A stretch of 64,000 nt of DNA from an uncultured Trueperaceae bacterium. GTDB taxonomy: Bacteria; Deinococcota; Deinococci; Deinococcales; Trueperaceae. Where the stretch lies: positions 1 through 64,000 of the forward strand of contig CAJXNS010000004.1 in the NCBI GenBank assembly GCA_913057165.1, written 5' to 3'. Below are positions 9,039-17,749 of the stretch, one piece after another. Each line of letters starts with the position of its first letter. The stretch's first letter is position 1. The notes under the pieces were generated by a model. That model was not told the DNA's origin and did not search any database. It saw only the letters and a program-made list of their open reading frames with translations. A program made the translations under genes and the position numbers.

Positions 9039-9045
9039 TACTATA
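9039..9045. promoter_or_regulatory. Overlapping divergent -10 boxes for clpC and glyQ
   Basis: TACTAT (plus strand, 9039-9044) and TATAGT (minus strand, 9045-9040) overlap almost fully. Neither has a strong -35, so the two transcripts may compete for polymerase. Leaders would be about 70-85 bases. Confidence 0.4.
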
Positions 9046-9118
9046 GCACCAAGGTGACCGCCCGACCCACCCAACCCGGGATGCCCAACATCCCCCTCGC
9101 CGCTTCCGGAGGCGTCCG

Positions 9119-11329
9119 TTGAACCGCTACGACGATCGAGCGCGCTTGGTCTTCCATTTCGCCCGCGAGGAAGGCTCCAAAATCGGTCATGCCATGATCG
9201 GCCCGGAACACCTCCTCCTGGGCCTGATGCGCGAAGGTGGCACAGCCTCAAAAGTCCTCGCCGAGTTTGGTGGCACGCTGGAAGGGTTCCGCGAGCAGAT
9301 TGAAGACATGGTCGGCCGTGGCGACGGCCTCCCCCGCAACGAAACGGCCGCCATCACCCCTCGCGCGCGGCGTGTGATGGAGTTGGCCGGCAGCGAAGCC
9401 CGCAGCCTCGGCAGCAACGTCATCGCCACCGAACACATCCTGCTTGGCATTATTCGCGAAGGCGACGGCGTCGCCTTCCGTATCCTCCAGACGCTCACCA
9501 AAGACGTCGATACGATCCGCTGGCGGGTGCTTGCGGCCACCGACCCGAAGCAAGCCAGCAAAGAGGCATCGACGCCCAACCTGGATGAGTACGCCCAGGA
9601 CCTAACCCAACGCGCCCGAGAGGGTGGCCTTGATCCGGTCATCGGCCGGACCGAAGAAATCCGCCGCGTGGTTCAGATCCTCTCCCGCCGGAACAAGAAC
9701 AACCCCGTCTTAATTGGTGAGCCCGGTGTCGGCAAGACCGCCATCGTTGAAGGCCTCGCGCAAGCCATCGTGGATGACGAGGTCCCTGAAAGCCTGAAAG
9801 GCACGCGGGTGGTGTCCATCGACCTGTCGAACGTGGTGGCGGGCACGAAATACCGCGGAGAGTTTGAGGAACGCCTCAAGCAAGTCCTTGAAGAACTCAA
9901 AGGCGAACGCATCGTGGCGTTCATCGATGAGCTGCACACCCTCGTGGGCGCCGGTGGCGCGGAAGGCACCCTCGACGCAGCCAACATTCTCAAGCCGCCC
10001 CTGTCACGCGGGGAGGTGCAAGTCATCGGTGCCACCACCACCGGCGAGTACCATCGCTACATCGAAAAAGACGCCGCGCTCGAGCGACGCTTTCAACCGG
10101 TCGTGGTCCTTGAACCGTCACCGGAAGAGACCCTGCTCATCCTCAAAGGCCTCAAAGAACGCTACGAAACGCACCACAGTGTCGTCATTCCAGACAGCAT
10201 TTTGGACATGGCGGTCCGCTACGGCGAGCGCGGCCTACCGGGCCGTAACTTCCCCGATAAGGCCATCGACCTGATTGACGAATCGGCCGCCCGGACGCGC
10301 CTCAACGAGTCGCTTGGCTTCCCGATCGAGCAGCAACCCGACGGCAAGGCGGTGGTGTCACGCGCCGACGTCGAAGCCGTCGTGGACTCGTGGGGAGGCG
10401 TGTACGTCGACGAGAACGACACCGCCCGGCTGACCCACATCGAAACGCACCTCAAGGAGCACGTCGTCGGTCAACAACGCGCGATCGATGCGGTGGGTTC
10501 CGCCCTCAGGCGCGCCCAGGTCGGCCTTGGTGGCAGGGCACGCGTGTCCGCGTCGTTTTTGTTCGTCGGACCGTCCGGGGTTGGCAAAACCCACCTCGCC
10601 AAACGTCTGGCCATCGAACTCTTTGGCAGCGAACGGGCGTTGATTCGCCTCGACATGAGCGAGTACCAAGAGGCGCACTCAAGCAGCAAACTGATCGGCG
10701 CCCCACCAGGCTACGTTGGGCACGAACAAGGCGGCCGACTGACGGAGGCTGTGCGGCGACAGCCGTTTAGTGTCGTCCTCCTCGACGAGATTGAAAAAGC
10801 GCATCCCGATGTCTACAACACGTTCCTTCAGGTCCTTGATGATGGTCGCCTCACCGATGGGCAAGGACGCGTGGTCGATTTCAGGCGCGTGATCCTGATC
10901 ATGACCAGCAATACAGGATTCAACGTCGGGCCCGCGGTCGGCTTCCAAAGCGGCGGCGTTCAAGACGTGCAAATGCCCCTCAAGAACGTCTTCAGCCCCG
11001 AATTTCTTGACCGCTTAGACGAAGTCATCTCGTTCGACGCCTTCGAGCAGAGTGACGTTGAGCGCATCGCTTCACAGCTCCTCGACGAAATTCGCGATGA
11101 GCTGGCGGGCCGCGATATCGACGTCACCTTCACCCCCGATGTGGCAAGTTGGGTGGTCGGACGGGCCCCCTCAGGCGTCAGCGCACGGCCGCTGCGGGGC
11201 GTCATCCGCTCGCACATTGAAGATCCCCTGTCGAGCGAACTGCTTGAGCACGGCACCCGCGAACCGGTGGTCGTCAGCGTGGACGACGAGGACAACCTCG
11301 CTTTTAGTCGCCCCGTCCCCGTCTTGTAA
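9119..11329 (+). CDS. clpC: ClpC-type AAA+ unfoldase lacking the middle domain
   Basis: Hsp100 ATPase of 736 residues. Two Clp_N repeats (1-65, 78-140) are followed by AAA-1 (Walker A GEPGVGKT 200-207, Walker B AFIDE 267-271) and AAA-2 (Walker A GPSGVGKT 484-491, Walker B VVLLDE 552-557). The loop VGF at 607-609 is the ClpP-docking tripeptide, so it probably feeds substrates to ClpP. Between the end of AAA-1 (about 395) and the start of AAA-2 (about 440) there is no coiled-coil M domain, which ClpC normally uses for MecA-type adaptors. Start is TTG at 9119 with GGAGG 7 bases upstream. Monocistronic-looking; radA follows 46 bases later. Confidence 0.92.
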   Translation: MNRYDDRARLVFHFAREEGSKIGHAMIGPEHLLLGLMREGGTASKVLAEFGGTLEGFREQIEDMVGRGDGLPRNETAAITPRARRVMELAGSEARSLGSNVIATEHILLGIIREGDGVAFRILQTLTKDVDTIRWRVLAATDPKQASKEASTPNLDEYAQDLTQRAREGGLDPVIGRTEEIRRVVQILSRRNKNNPVLIGEPGVGKTAIVEGLAQAIVDDEVPESLKGTRVVSIDLSNVVAGTKYRGEFEERLKQVLEELKGERIVAFIDELHTLVGAGGAEGTLDAANILKPPLSRGEVQVIGATTTGEYHRYIEKDAALERRFQPVVVLEPSPEETLLILKGLKERYETHHSVVIPDSILDMAVRYGERGLPGRNFPDKAIDLIDESAARTRLNESLGFPIEQQPDGKAVVSRADVEAVVDSWGGVYVDENDTARLTHIETHLKEHVVGQQRAIDAVGSALRRAQVGLGGRARVSASFLFVGPSGVGKTHLAKRLAIELFGSERALIRLDMSEYQEAHSSSKLIGAPPGYVGHEQGGRLTEAVRRQPFSVVLLDEIEKAHPDVYNTFLQVLDDGRLTDGQGRVVDFRRVILIMTSNTGFNVGPAVGFQSGGVQDVQMPLKNVFSPEFLDRLDEVISFDAFEQSDVERIASQLLDEIRDELAGRDIDVTFTPDVASWVVGRAPSGVSARPLRGVIRSHIEDPLSSELLEHGTREPVVVSVDDEDNLAFSRPVPVL

Positions 11330-11363
11330 ACCGGAACCGGCTGCTTGGGCGCTGCGCATTGGG

Positions 11364-11369
11364 TAGCGT
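11364..11369 (+). promoter_or_regulatory. -10 box of leaderless radA promoter
   Basis: TAGCGT 6 bases before the GTG start of radA; no Shine-Dalgarno. It would give radA its own transcript independent of clpC. Confidence 0.45.
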
Positions 11370-11375
11370 GACGCC

Positions 11376-12698
11376 GTGCCGAAAGCCCGAACCCACTACG
11401 AATGCGACACATGCGGGACGCACTCGCCTTCCTACCTGGGGCGCTGCCCTGGCTGTGGTGCGTTCAACACCATGCAGGCCGTTGACCCTGTCACCACCTC
11501 AACCGGCGCGGCTCCCGCCCGTGTCGGCACCGAACGGCTGGACGAACTGGACGCCACCGACCTAGAGCGACACCCCACCGGTATCGCGGAAGTCGACCGC
11601 GTCGTCGGCGGTGGCTGGGTGGCCGGCAGCGCCGTCCTGATCGCCGGCGAGCCGGGGATCGGCAAAAGCACACTCTTGCTACAGCTCGCCCATCACGCCG
11701 GGCAGGCCGGCCGGTCGGTGTTGTACGTGGCTGGCGAGGAATCCCTCGCGCAAATCAAACTTCGTGCCGAGCGGATGGGTGTGGGCGCCAGCCTGCAAGC
11801 CACCCGCACGGTCGATGCCACCGCGCTTGCCGCACACATTGAACGTGACGCGCCTGACCTGATGATTGTCGACAGCATCCAAACCCTGACCGTGGGCGAA
11901 GGTGGCGTGCCGGGAAGTCTGACGCAAGTTCGCGACGGGACCGCCGTCCTCACGCAGGCCGCCAAACGGGCCGGGACCACCTTGGTCCTCATCGGCCACG
12001 TCACCAAACAAGGCACCATCGCCGGTCCAAAGGTGGTGGAGCATGTGGTTGACGCCACGTTTGCCCTTGAATCGGCCGCGGGTTACCGCATCATGAGGGC
12101 GCTTAAAAACCGCTTTGGGCCCGCCGGCGAAGTCGGCGTGTTCGACATGACGCAAGCCGGCATGACGCCTGTGGCGAACCCCTCCCTGGCGTTTCTGGCC
12201 GAACGGCCCAGCGGCGTGCCGGGCTCCGTCGTCGCGGCCATGCTCGAGGGGCAGCGTCCGTTGCTGCTCGAGGTACAGGCGCTCGCCTCCACAAGCCCCC
12301 ACAGCAACCCCAAGCGGGTCGTCCAAGGCCTGGACGCCCGCCGGGTGGATGTTGTTCTGGCGGTGCTTGAGCGCCGGGCAGAGCTACCCCTCGGCGGCCT
12401 TGATGTGTTCGTCAACGTCGCTGGCGGCTTACGGGTAACCGACCCCGGCGCCGACCTGGCCGTGGCAATGGCCGTCTGGTCCGCCGTCACGAACCAAGTC
12501 GTACCTGCAGATACCGCCTTCGTTGGAGAAATCGGACTTGCCGGCGAGGTACGCGGGGTGCACCTGATGCACAAACGTGTTGAGGAAGCCGCACGCAGCG
12601 GCTTTGACACCCTCTACGGACCGCCCCACGATGCTGCGTCCGTGCATGCCGTGCGGCATGTGGCCGAACCGATGCGCGCCCTGAAGGACCGCACGTGA
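11376..12698 (+). CDS. radA: DNA repair protein RadA (Sms)
   Basis: RecA-like helicase/branch-migration protein of 440 residues acting in recombinational repair. The N-terminal zinc finger has C10, C13, C24 and C27; Walker A is GEPGIGKS (91-98); the RadA-specific KNRFG motif is at 244-248; the C-terminus is the Lon-like domain. Length is typical. Starts with GTG; its stop overlaps the start of the PIN-TRAM gene (GTGA), so the two are coupled. In Firmicutes radA neighbours disA and yacL; here disA is absent between the two. Confidence 0.96.
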   Translation: MPKARTHYECDTCGTHSPSYLGRCPGCGAFNTMQAVDPVTTSTGAAPARVGTERLDELDATDLERHPTGIAEVDRVVGGGWVAGSAVLIAGEPGIGKSTLLLQLAHHAGQAGRSVLYVAGEESLAQIKLRAERMGVGASLQATRTVDATALAAHIERDAPDLMIVDSIQTLTVGEGGVPGSLTQVRDGTAVLTQAAKRAGTTLVLIGHVTKQGTIAGPKVVEHVVDATFALESAAGYRIMRALKNRFGPAGEVGVFDMTQAGMTPVANPSLAFLAERPSGVPGSVVAAMLEGQRPLLLEVQALASTSPHSNPKRVVQGLDARRVDVVLAVLERRAELPLGGLDVFVNVAGGLRVTDPGADLAVAMAVWSAVTNQVVPADTAFVGEIGLAGEVRGVHLMHKRVEEAARSGFDTLYGPPHDAASVHAVRHVAEPMRALKDRT

Positions 12699-13687
12699 AC
12701 CGGACGCCCGTGACCGTGACGTTCGGGGTGACCGTGGGGGCGTGGTTCACCGTGTTGGCTTGGGCGCTGGTGTCGTTTCCGCTTCCGTCATCGGTATTCG
12801 TTCTCATGTTCAGCGTGGCGTTGATCGCAATTCTGACGACGCTACCGACGTGGGTTCGTCTGCTGCTTCAGGGAACCAACCGAGACCGGCACGCGCTTGG
12901 CTGGAGCGCCGTGGTGGTCGCCACCGCAGGCGCCCTCGTGGTCCTACCGCAGCTGCCCGACAGCAGCGCGGGTTACGGCCCACCGGTGTGGGCGTTTGCG
13001 GTGGCAAGCCTGACCATGCTGGCCGCTGCCGCTGGCGTCGACCGTGGCACACCGAAGCCGAGCCCGCGCGAACCAGCAGCCCCCACGCTGCTTTTGGATA
13101 CGAGCGCTTGGATCGACGGACGGGTGGTGCAACTGGCGGAATGGGGTGTGCTCCATGCCGAAGCTTGCACCACGCACGGCGTCATGGATGAGCTTAAGGA
13201 CCTTGCGGACCGGACCGATGCCACCGTCCGCGCTCGCGGACGCGCTGGCCTGGACGCCGTGCAACGCTGGCGCGCCGCCGGCCGCACCTTGCAGATTGAA
13301 GATGAACCCACGACCAGCCATGGCTCCGTGGATGACCGGCTGGTGCAGCGTGCCCTTGCAGGCGGCCTGATGTTGGTGACGACCGACGCTCCCCTCGAGG
13401 CGCAGGCGTCGGCGCTTGGTGTGCCCGTCCTCAATCCCCACGCCCTGATGGATAGCTTGCGCGGCGGCCTGCACACCGGTGAACGTCTCACCGTTGCCCT
13501 CACCGCCGAAGGCCAAGAGGCCGGGCAGGCCGTCGGCCATCTTGAGGACGGCACGCTCGTGGTGGTTGACGGGGCGCGCGGCCTGATGGGGCGCCACGTT
13601 GAGATCGAGGTAACGCGCTTGCTGCAGACCAAGACTGGACGCATGGTGTTCGCGAAGTTGGCCCAGCCCACCACCGAGCTGGCTTGA
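12695..13687 (+). CDS. Membrane PIN-TRAM domain protein (YacL-like)
   Basis: Protein of 330 residues: about four N-terminal transmembrane segments (roughly 8-28, 35-55, 70-88, 97-115), a PIN ribonuclease-type domain (131-250) with acidic residues D135, E166, D213/D214 and D231, and a C-terminal TRAM domain (about 260-325) for nucleic-acid binding. This is the architecture of B. subtilis YacL and Thermus/Deinococcus homologues; the physiological substrate is unknown. It overlaps the radA stop by four bases, starts with GTG, and the tRNA-Ala promoter lies within the last bases of the gene and just after it. Confidence 0.88.
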   Translation: MNRTPVTVTFGVTVGAWFTVLAWALVSFPLPSSVFVLMFSVALIAILTTLPTWVRLLLQGTNRDRHALGWSAVVVATAGALVVLPQLPDSSAGYGPPVWAFAVASLTMLAAAAGVDRGTPKPSPREPAAPTLLLDTSAWIDGRVVQLAEWGVLHAEACTTHGVMDELKDLADRTDATVRARGRAGLDAVQRWRAAGRTLQIEDEPTTSHGSVDDRLVQRALAGGLMLVTTDAPLEAQASALGVPVLNPHALMDSLRGGLHTGERLTVALTAEGQEAGQAVGHLEDGTLVVVDGARGLMGRHVEIEVTRLLQTKTGRMVFAKLAQPTTELA

Positions 13688-13712
13688 CCGAACGGTCGCC
13701 CTCGCGTATTCT
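13684..13712 (+). promoter_or_regulatory. tRNA-Ala promoter
   Basis: TTGACC at 13684-13689 (overlapping the stop codon of the PIN-TRAM gene) and TATTCT at 13707-13712, spacer 17, 11 bases before the tRNA. Confidence 0.75.
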
Positions 13713-13723
13713 GCCCTCCGCGC

Positions 13724-13799
13724 GGGGCCTTAGCTCAGCTGGGAGAGCATCCGCTTTGCAAGCGGAAGGTCGTCGGTTCGAATCCGACAGGCTCCACCA
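13724..13799 (+). tRNA. tRNA-Ala (TGC anticodon)
   Basis: 76 bases with encoded CCA. The acceptor stem GGGGCCT / AGGCTCC contains the G3:U70 wobble pair that is the alanine identity element. Anticodon stem TCCGC / GCGGA with loop TTTGCAA gives anticodon TGC (13757-13759), which should read most alanine codons. The T-arm is GTTCGAATC. It stands alone, outside any rRNA operon visible here. Confidence 0.97.
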
Positions 13800-13810
13800 T
13801 TCAGGAATGT

Positions 13811-13850
13811 GTTTGCCGCCTGTGTCGCACGGGCGGCAAACGTTGTTTTA
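13811..13850 (+). terminator. Rho-independent terminator after tRNA-Ala
   Basis: Stem GTTTGCCGCC / GGCGGCAAAC (13811-13820 and 13832-13841), extended inward by a T-G wobble and GTG/CAC around a TCG loop, then gttgtttta. It separates the tRNA from the act operon. Confidence 0.8.
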
Positions 13851-14013
13851 GGGGTGCGCCACCGCCCGAGAAAACCCAACTTTGGGACGTATGTCCTCGG
13901 TTGGTTCAGCCGGGCAATGTGGTACCTTCAACGGCGTTGTATGCGCTAAAATATCGCCTCAGACGCGCGATTAACACGAGTCAGAATGCACACCCCGCAG
14001 GAGGTTGAGACCG
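13851..14013 (+). promoter_or_regulatory. Act operon upstream region with candidate promoter
   Basis: 163 bases without a protein gene. A possible promoter is TTGGTT (13901-13906) with TACCTT (13923-13928), spacer 16; TAAAAT at 13947-13952 is an alternative -10. The nested inverted repeat near 13875-13905 (CCAAC ... GGAC ... GTCC ... GTTGG) could be an operator. The region ends in a strong AGGAGG at 13999-14004. No riboswitch is recognised. Confidence 0.35.
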
Positions 14014-14100
14014 TTGGACACCAAGCCCGAACCGTGCCTACCTAAGGCGCGACGCAGTCAAGACGGAACGGCGGACGGCCTAAGGGTGCAGGTCCGCTGA
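14014..14100 (+). CDS. Possible 28-residue leader peptide coupled to actA
   Basis: TTG-initiated frame encoding MDTKPEPCLPKARRSQDGTADGLRVQVR. AGGAGG lies 9 bases upstream, while actA itself has no good ribosome binding site. The TGA stop shares its A with the actA start (TGATG), so ribosomes finishing here could reinitiate on actA. No homology is recognised, and the peptide contains no signal or membrane segment. It may be just a ribosome-loading leader, or not be translated at all. Confidence 0.35.
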   Translation: MDTKPEPCLPKARRSQDGTADGLRVQVR

Positions 14101-14753
14101 TGCCGCAAGCGTTCCCACCGAACTCAAACGCGTTCGCCAAATGGCTCCTCATTGGCGGGGGCGTATTTTTTGTCCTTCTCATTACGGTCATGGCGTTCTT
14201 CGCTCGTACCAGCAACAACGCCGTTGGCGTACCGGTCTCCCAGCCTGTGACGTTCCAGCACAACCTGCATGCTGGCCAACTCGGCTTGGACTGCCGCTAC
14301 TGCCACACCAGCGTGGAAGTCGAAGCCAGCGCCAATATCCCTCCGACCGAAACGTGCATGACCTGCCACTCGCAAATTCGGGTCGGCGATCCTGCCTTGG
14401 CAGCCGTCCAAGCGTCGTGGGACAACGGCACCCCGATTGAATGGAATCGCGTGCACGACCTGGCCGATTACGTCTATTTCAACCACAGCGCCCACGTCAA
14501 CAGCGGGGTCGGCTGCAGCACTTGCCACGGCGCCGTCGACGAAATGGGCGGCATGTGGAAAAACGAGTCGCTCACCATGGGCTGGTGCCTTGAATGCCAC
14601 CGAGCCCCCGAAGAGTATTTACGTCCGCGAAGTGAAGTGTTCAACCAAGATTACGTTGCGCCAGCCAACCAAACCGAGCTGGGCCTGGCGCTGGTGGAGG
14701 CCTACCACGTGAACACCGAAAAGCTCCCTCAATGCTCGACGTGCCACCGATGA
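14100..14753 (+). CDS. actA: Alternative complex III subunit ActA, pentaheme cytochrome c
   Basis: Protein of 217 residues anchored by one N-terminal membrane segment (about 15-35), with the rest periplasmic. Five CxxCH heme c sites lie at C65-H69, C86-H90, C139-H143, C163-H167 and C212-H216. In ACIII this subunit conducts electrons from the Fe-S/quinol side to the exit cytochrome. The chosen ATG follows the leader ORF by TGATG overlap; an in-frame stop at 14043 rules out a much longer protein. Its stop overlaps actB (ATGA). Confidence 0.95.
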   Translation: MPQAFPPNSNAFAKWLLIGGGVFFVLLITVMAFFARTSNNAVGVPVSQPVTFQHNLHAGQLGLDCRYCHTSVEVEASANIPPTETCMTCHSQIRVGDPALAAVQASWDNGTPIEWNRVHDLADYVYFNHSAHVNSGVGCSTCHGAVDEMGGMWKNESLTMGWCLECHRAPEEYLRPRSEVFNQDYVAPANQTELGLALVEAYHVNTEKLPQCSTCHR

Positions 14754-17746
14754 GCGATCACCAAGACCCCAAAAACCTCAGTATCGAGGAGATCCGCGCC
14801 CGCCTTGAAGGCAGTAAAGGGCAAGAGTACTGGCGTGGCCTGGACGAACTCGCCAATACCGACGAGTTCCAGACCTTCATGCAGAAGGAGTTTCCACGCC
14901 AAGCAGCCCCACTGGAGGCGTCGCTGGAACGTCGCGACTTCCTCAAACTGCTCGGCGCGTCGCTGGCGTTGGCTGGCCTTTCTGCTTGCGCAAGACCCCC
15001 TCTTCCCAACGAAAAGATTGTCCCTTACGTCCAGGCACCTGAAGAGATCGTTCCCGGTCGGCCGCTGCACTTCGCGACGGCCATCACCGAAGGCGGCTAC
15101 GCCGAAGGCTTAATCGCCGAAAGCCACCAAGGCCGGCCCACCAAAGTGGACGGCAACCCCGACCATCCCGGCAGTCTTGGGGCGACCACCGCCACCACCC
15201 AAGCCACCGTGCTCACCCTCTACGATCCTGAACGCTCCCAAGCCATCCTGAACAACGGAAGCGTGAGCAGTTGGGGTGATTTCGCCGGCAGTCTCGATCT
15301 TGGCGATGGCAGCCGAGCCGCCATCCTCACAGAAACCGTGACGTCGCCAACCACCAAACGGCAGCTTGACGAACTCCTCGCGGCCAACCCGGGCCTGGCG
15401 TGGCACCAGTACGACCCGCTGCATTCCGACAGCACGGTCTTAGGTGCACGCGCGGCCTTCGGTCGCGACGTCACCGTCGTGCCCAACTTCGAAAATGCCG
15501 ATGTCGTCGTGTCGATCGATGCGGACTTCACGGGCGAAGGGCCAGGCCGCCTGGCCCACGCCAAGGCGTTCTCCCGCCGTCGCCGCGTCCGCAGTGCCGA
15601 AGACGACATGAACCGCTTGTGGATGGCCGAAACCACCCCAAGCCCCACCGGTGCGCTGGCCGACCACCGCTTCGCGTTGGCGCCACACGACCTCGCAGGC
15701 CTGACCGCTGCGCTTGCCGGTCGCCTTGGTGCCGCTGCAGCCGATGCACCCCTGCCCGCAGGGGTTGACCCGACCGCGTTTGACGCCATGGTGGATGACC
15801 TGCGCAGCCACAACGGGCGAAGCCTCGTGGTGGCAGGCGCCCATCAGCCCGCCGAAGTGCATGCCCTGGTGCACGCCATCAACGACACGCTTGGCAACTT
15901 TGGGCGCACCGTGACGGTGCACGAGCCCGTCGAGGCGCAACCGGAAAGCCACGACGCTTCCCTCCGCGCGCTGGTGGCCCGCATGAACGACGGAGAGCTC
16001 GACACGCTCGTCATCGTTGGGGCGAACCCTGTGCACACCGCCCCAGCCGAACTCGACTTTGCAGCCGCCATGCAAAACGTCTCAACGACCGTCCACATGG
16101 GCCTATACGTCGATGAGACGGCCCAAGCGGCCAGCTGGCACATCCCACAAACGCATCACCTGGAAACCTGGAGTGATGCGCGGGCGTTCAACGGCGCGGT
16201 CACCATCATGCAGCCGCTCATCCAACCGTTCTACGGTGGACACTCCGAACACGAACTCCTCAACGTCCTTGCCGGCGGTGACCCTCTCACCAGCGGCCAC
16301 GACCTGGTGCGTTCCACCTGGCAAGCCCGCGTCGATGGCGACTTTGAAGCGTTCTGGCGTCGTGCGGTCTACCAGGGCGTGGTGGAAGGCAGCGAAAGTG
16401 CCACGTTGGACGTCACCCCATCCGTCGGTCGTATTGACGTGCCTCAAGCAGCAGACGATGCCCTGCAACTTGTCGTTCGGCCGGACCCGAGTATCCGTGA
16501 CGGACGTTGGGCCAACAACGGCTGGCTGCAGGAACTGCCCAAGCCGTTCACCAAACTGACCTGGGATAACGCCGCATTGATCAGTGCCGCGACCGCCGAA
16601 CGGCTTGGCTTACGCAACGAAGACCGCGTCGAACTCAGCAGCAACGGACGGACGGTCACGGCGCCGGTGTGGGTCCTGCCCGGCCAGGCTGACGATGTGA
16701 TCACGCTCCATGCCGGCTTCGGCCGCAGCGCCGCCGGCCATGTCGGCCAAGACGTCGGTGTCAACGCGTACACCCTCGCAACCGCGCATCAAACGGCGGT
16801 CGGGGTGCAAGCCGTGAAGTCAAGCGGCCGCCACCGTTTGGCCTCAACGCAATTACACAACGCTTTGGAGGGCACCGGCGAACGACGCTACATCGTGCGT
16901 CACGGCACGCTTCAAGAGTTAAAGGACGAACCGGAACACCCGCACTTCGTCCACCCGGTGGAGCACATCAAGGCCGACCTCACCGATGACTGGGTGTACA
17001 ACTCCTACGCGTGGGGGATGACGATCGATATGTCGGTCTGTACCGGCTGTAACGCCTGCGTCACCGCCTGCCAGTCCGAAAACAACATCCCCATCGTCGG
17101 CAAGGACCAAGTCCTCGTCGGCCGGGAGATGCACTGGATTCGCGTGGACAACTACTACGCCGGCAATATGGACGACCCGGAGTTCTATCACATGCCCATG
17201 GCATGCCAGCACTGCGAAAAGGCGCCTTGTGAGCCTGTCTGCCCCGTCGGCGCCACCGTGCACGACCACGAAGGACTGAACGTGATGGTCTACAACCGTT
17301 GCGTGGGCACCCGCTACTGCAGCAACAACTGCCCGTACAAAGTCCGACAATTTAACTTCCTGCAGTACGCCGAGCTTGACAGCAACGCGACCGAGCTCAG
17401 CCTTGCGAACAACCCAGACGTCACCGTCCGCAGCCGCGGCGTGATGGAAAAGTGCACGTACTGCACCCAGAAAATCAGTCGCGCACGGATCCAAGCCAAC
17501 AACGAAGACCGCCGCATCCAGGACGGCGAAGTCGTCACGGCATGCCAGTCGGCTTGCCCGATGGAAGCCATCACGTTCGGCGATACCAACGACCCGAACA
17601 GTCGTGTGACCGCGACCAAGCAGTCGGTCTTGAACTACGCGGTGTTAGAAGAACTCAACACCTTCCCGCGAACCAGCTACCTGGCGCACGTCAAGAACCC
17701 CCACCCCGCCTTGCATGACGGCGGAAGTTACGGATCGGAGGCGTAA
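14750..17746 (+). CDS. actB: Alternative complex III subunit ActB, molybdopterin-family-like Fe-S protein
   Basis: The largest ACIII subunit, 998 residues. It has a Tat-type RRDFLK motif (61-66) followed by a hydrophobic stretch and a lipobox Cys (LSAC, C80), so it is probably exported folded and lipid-anchored. The front part resembles complex iron-sulfur molybdoenzyme catalytic chains without the cofactor function. The C-terminal part is a four-cluster ferredoxin-like domain with cysteine groups CTGCNACVTAC, CQHCEKAPCEPVC, CVGTRYCSNNCPY, CTYC and CQSAC. Start placed at the ATG overlapping the actA stop; a frame opening 18 bases earlier lacks support. actC follows after three bases. Confidence 0.95.
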   Translation: MSDHQDPKNLSIEEIRARLEGSKGQEYWRGLDELANTDEFQTFMQKEFPRQAAPLEASLERRDFLKLLGASLALAGLSACARPPLPNEKIVPYVQAPEEIVPGRPLHFATAITEGGYAEGLIAESHQGRPTKVDGNPDHPGSLGATTATTQATVLTLYDPERSQAILNNGSVSSWGDFAGSLDLGDGSRAAILTETVTSPTTKRQLDELLAANPGLAWHQYDPLHSDSTVLGARAAFGRDVTVVPNFENADVVVSIDADFTGEGPGRLAHAKAFSRRRRVRSAEDDMNRLWMAETTPSPTGALADHRFALAPHDLAGLTAALAGRLGAAAADAPLPAGVDPTAFDAMVDDLRSHNGRSLVVAGAHQPAEVHALVHAINDTLGNFGRTVTVHEPVEAQPESHDASLRALVARMNDGELDTLVIVGANPVHTAPAELDFAAAMQNVSTTVHMGLYVDETAQAASWHIPQTHHLETWSDARAFNGAVTIMQPLIQPFYGGHSEHELLNVLAGGDPLTSGHDLVRSTWQARVDGDFEAFWRRAVYQGVVEGSESATLDVTPSVGRIDVPQAADDALQLVVRPDPSIRDGRWANNGWLQELPKPFTKLTWDNAALISAATAERLGLRNEDRVELSSNGRTVTAPVWVLPGQADDVITLHAGFGRSAAGHVGQDVGVNAYTLATAHQTAVGVQAVKSSGRHRLASTQLHNALEGTGERRYIVRHGTLQELKDEPEHPHFVHPVEHIKADLTDDWVYNSYAWGMTIDMSVCTGCNACVTACQSENNIPIVGKDQVLVGREMHWIRVDNYYAGNMDDPEFYHMPMACQHCEKAPCEPVCPVGATVHDHEGLNVMVYNRCVGTRYCSNNCPYKVRQFNFLQYAELDSNATELSLANNPDVTVRSRGVMEKCTYCTQKISRARIQANNEDRRIQDGEVVTACQSACPMEAITFGDTNDPNSRVTATKQSVLNYAVLEELNTFPRTSYLAHVKNPHPALHDGGSYGSEA

Positions 17747-17749
17747 CCG

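Noticed and set aside
8953-9118. Possible T-box or glycine riboswitch upstream of glyQ
   Set aside because: No T-box sequence, specifier hairpin or antiterminator is visible, and the transcript leader is only about 80 bases.
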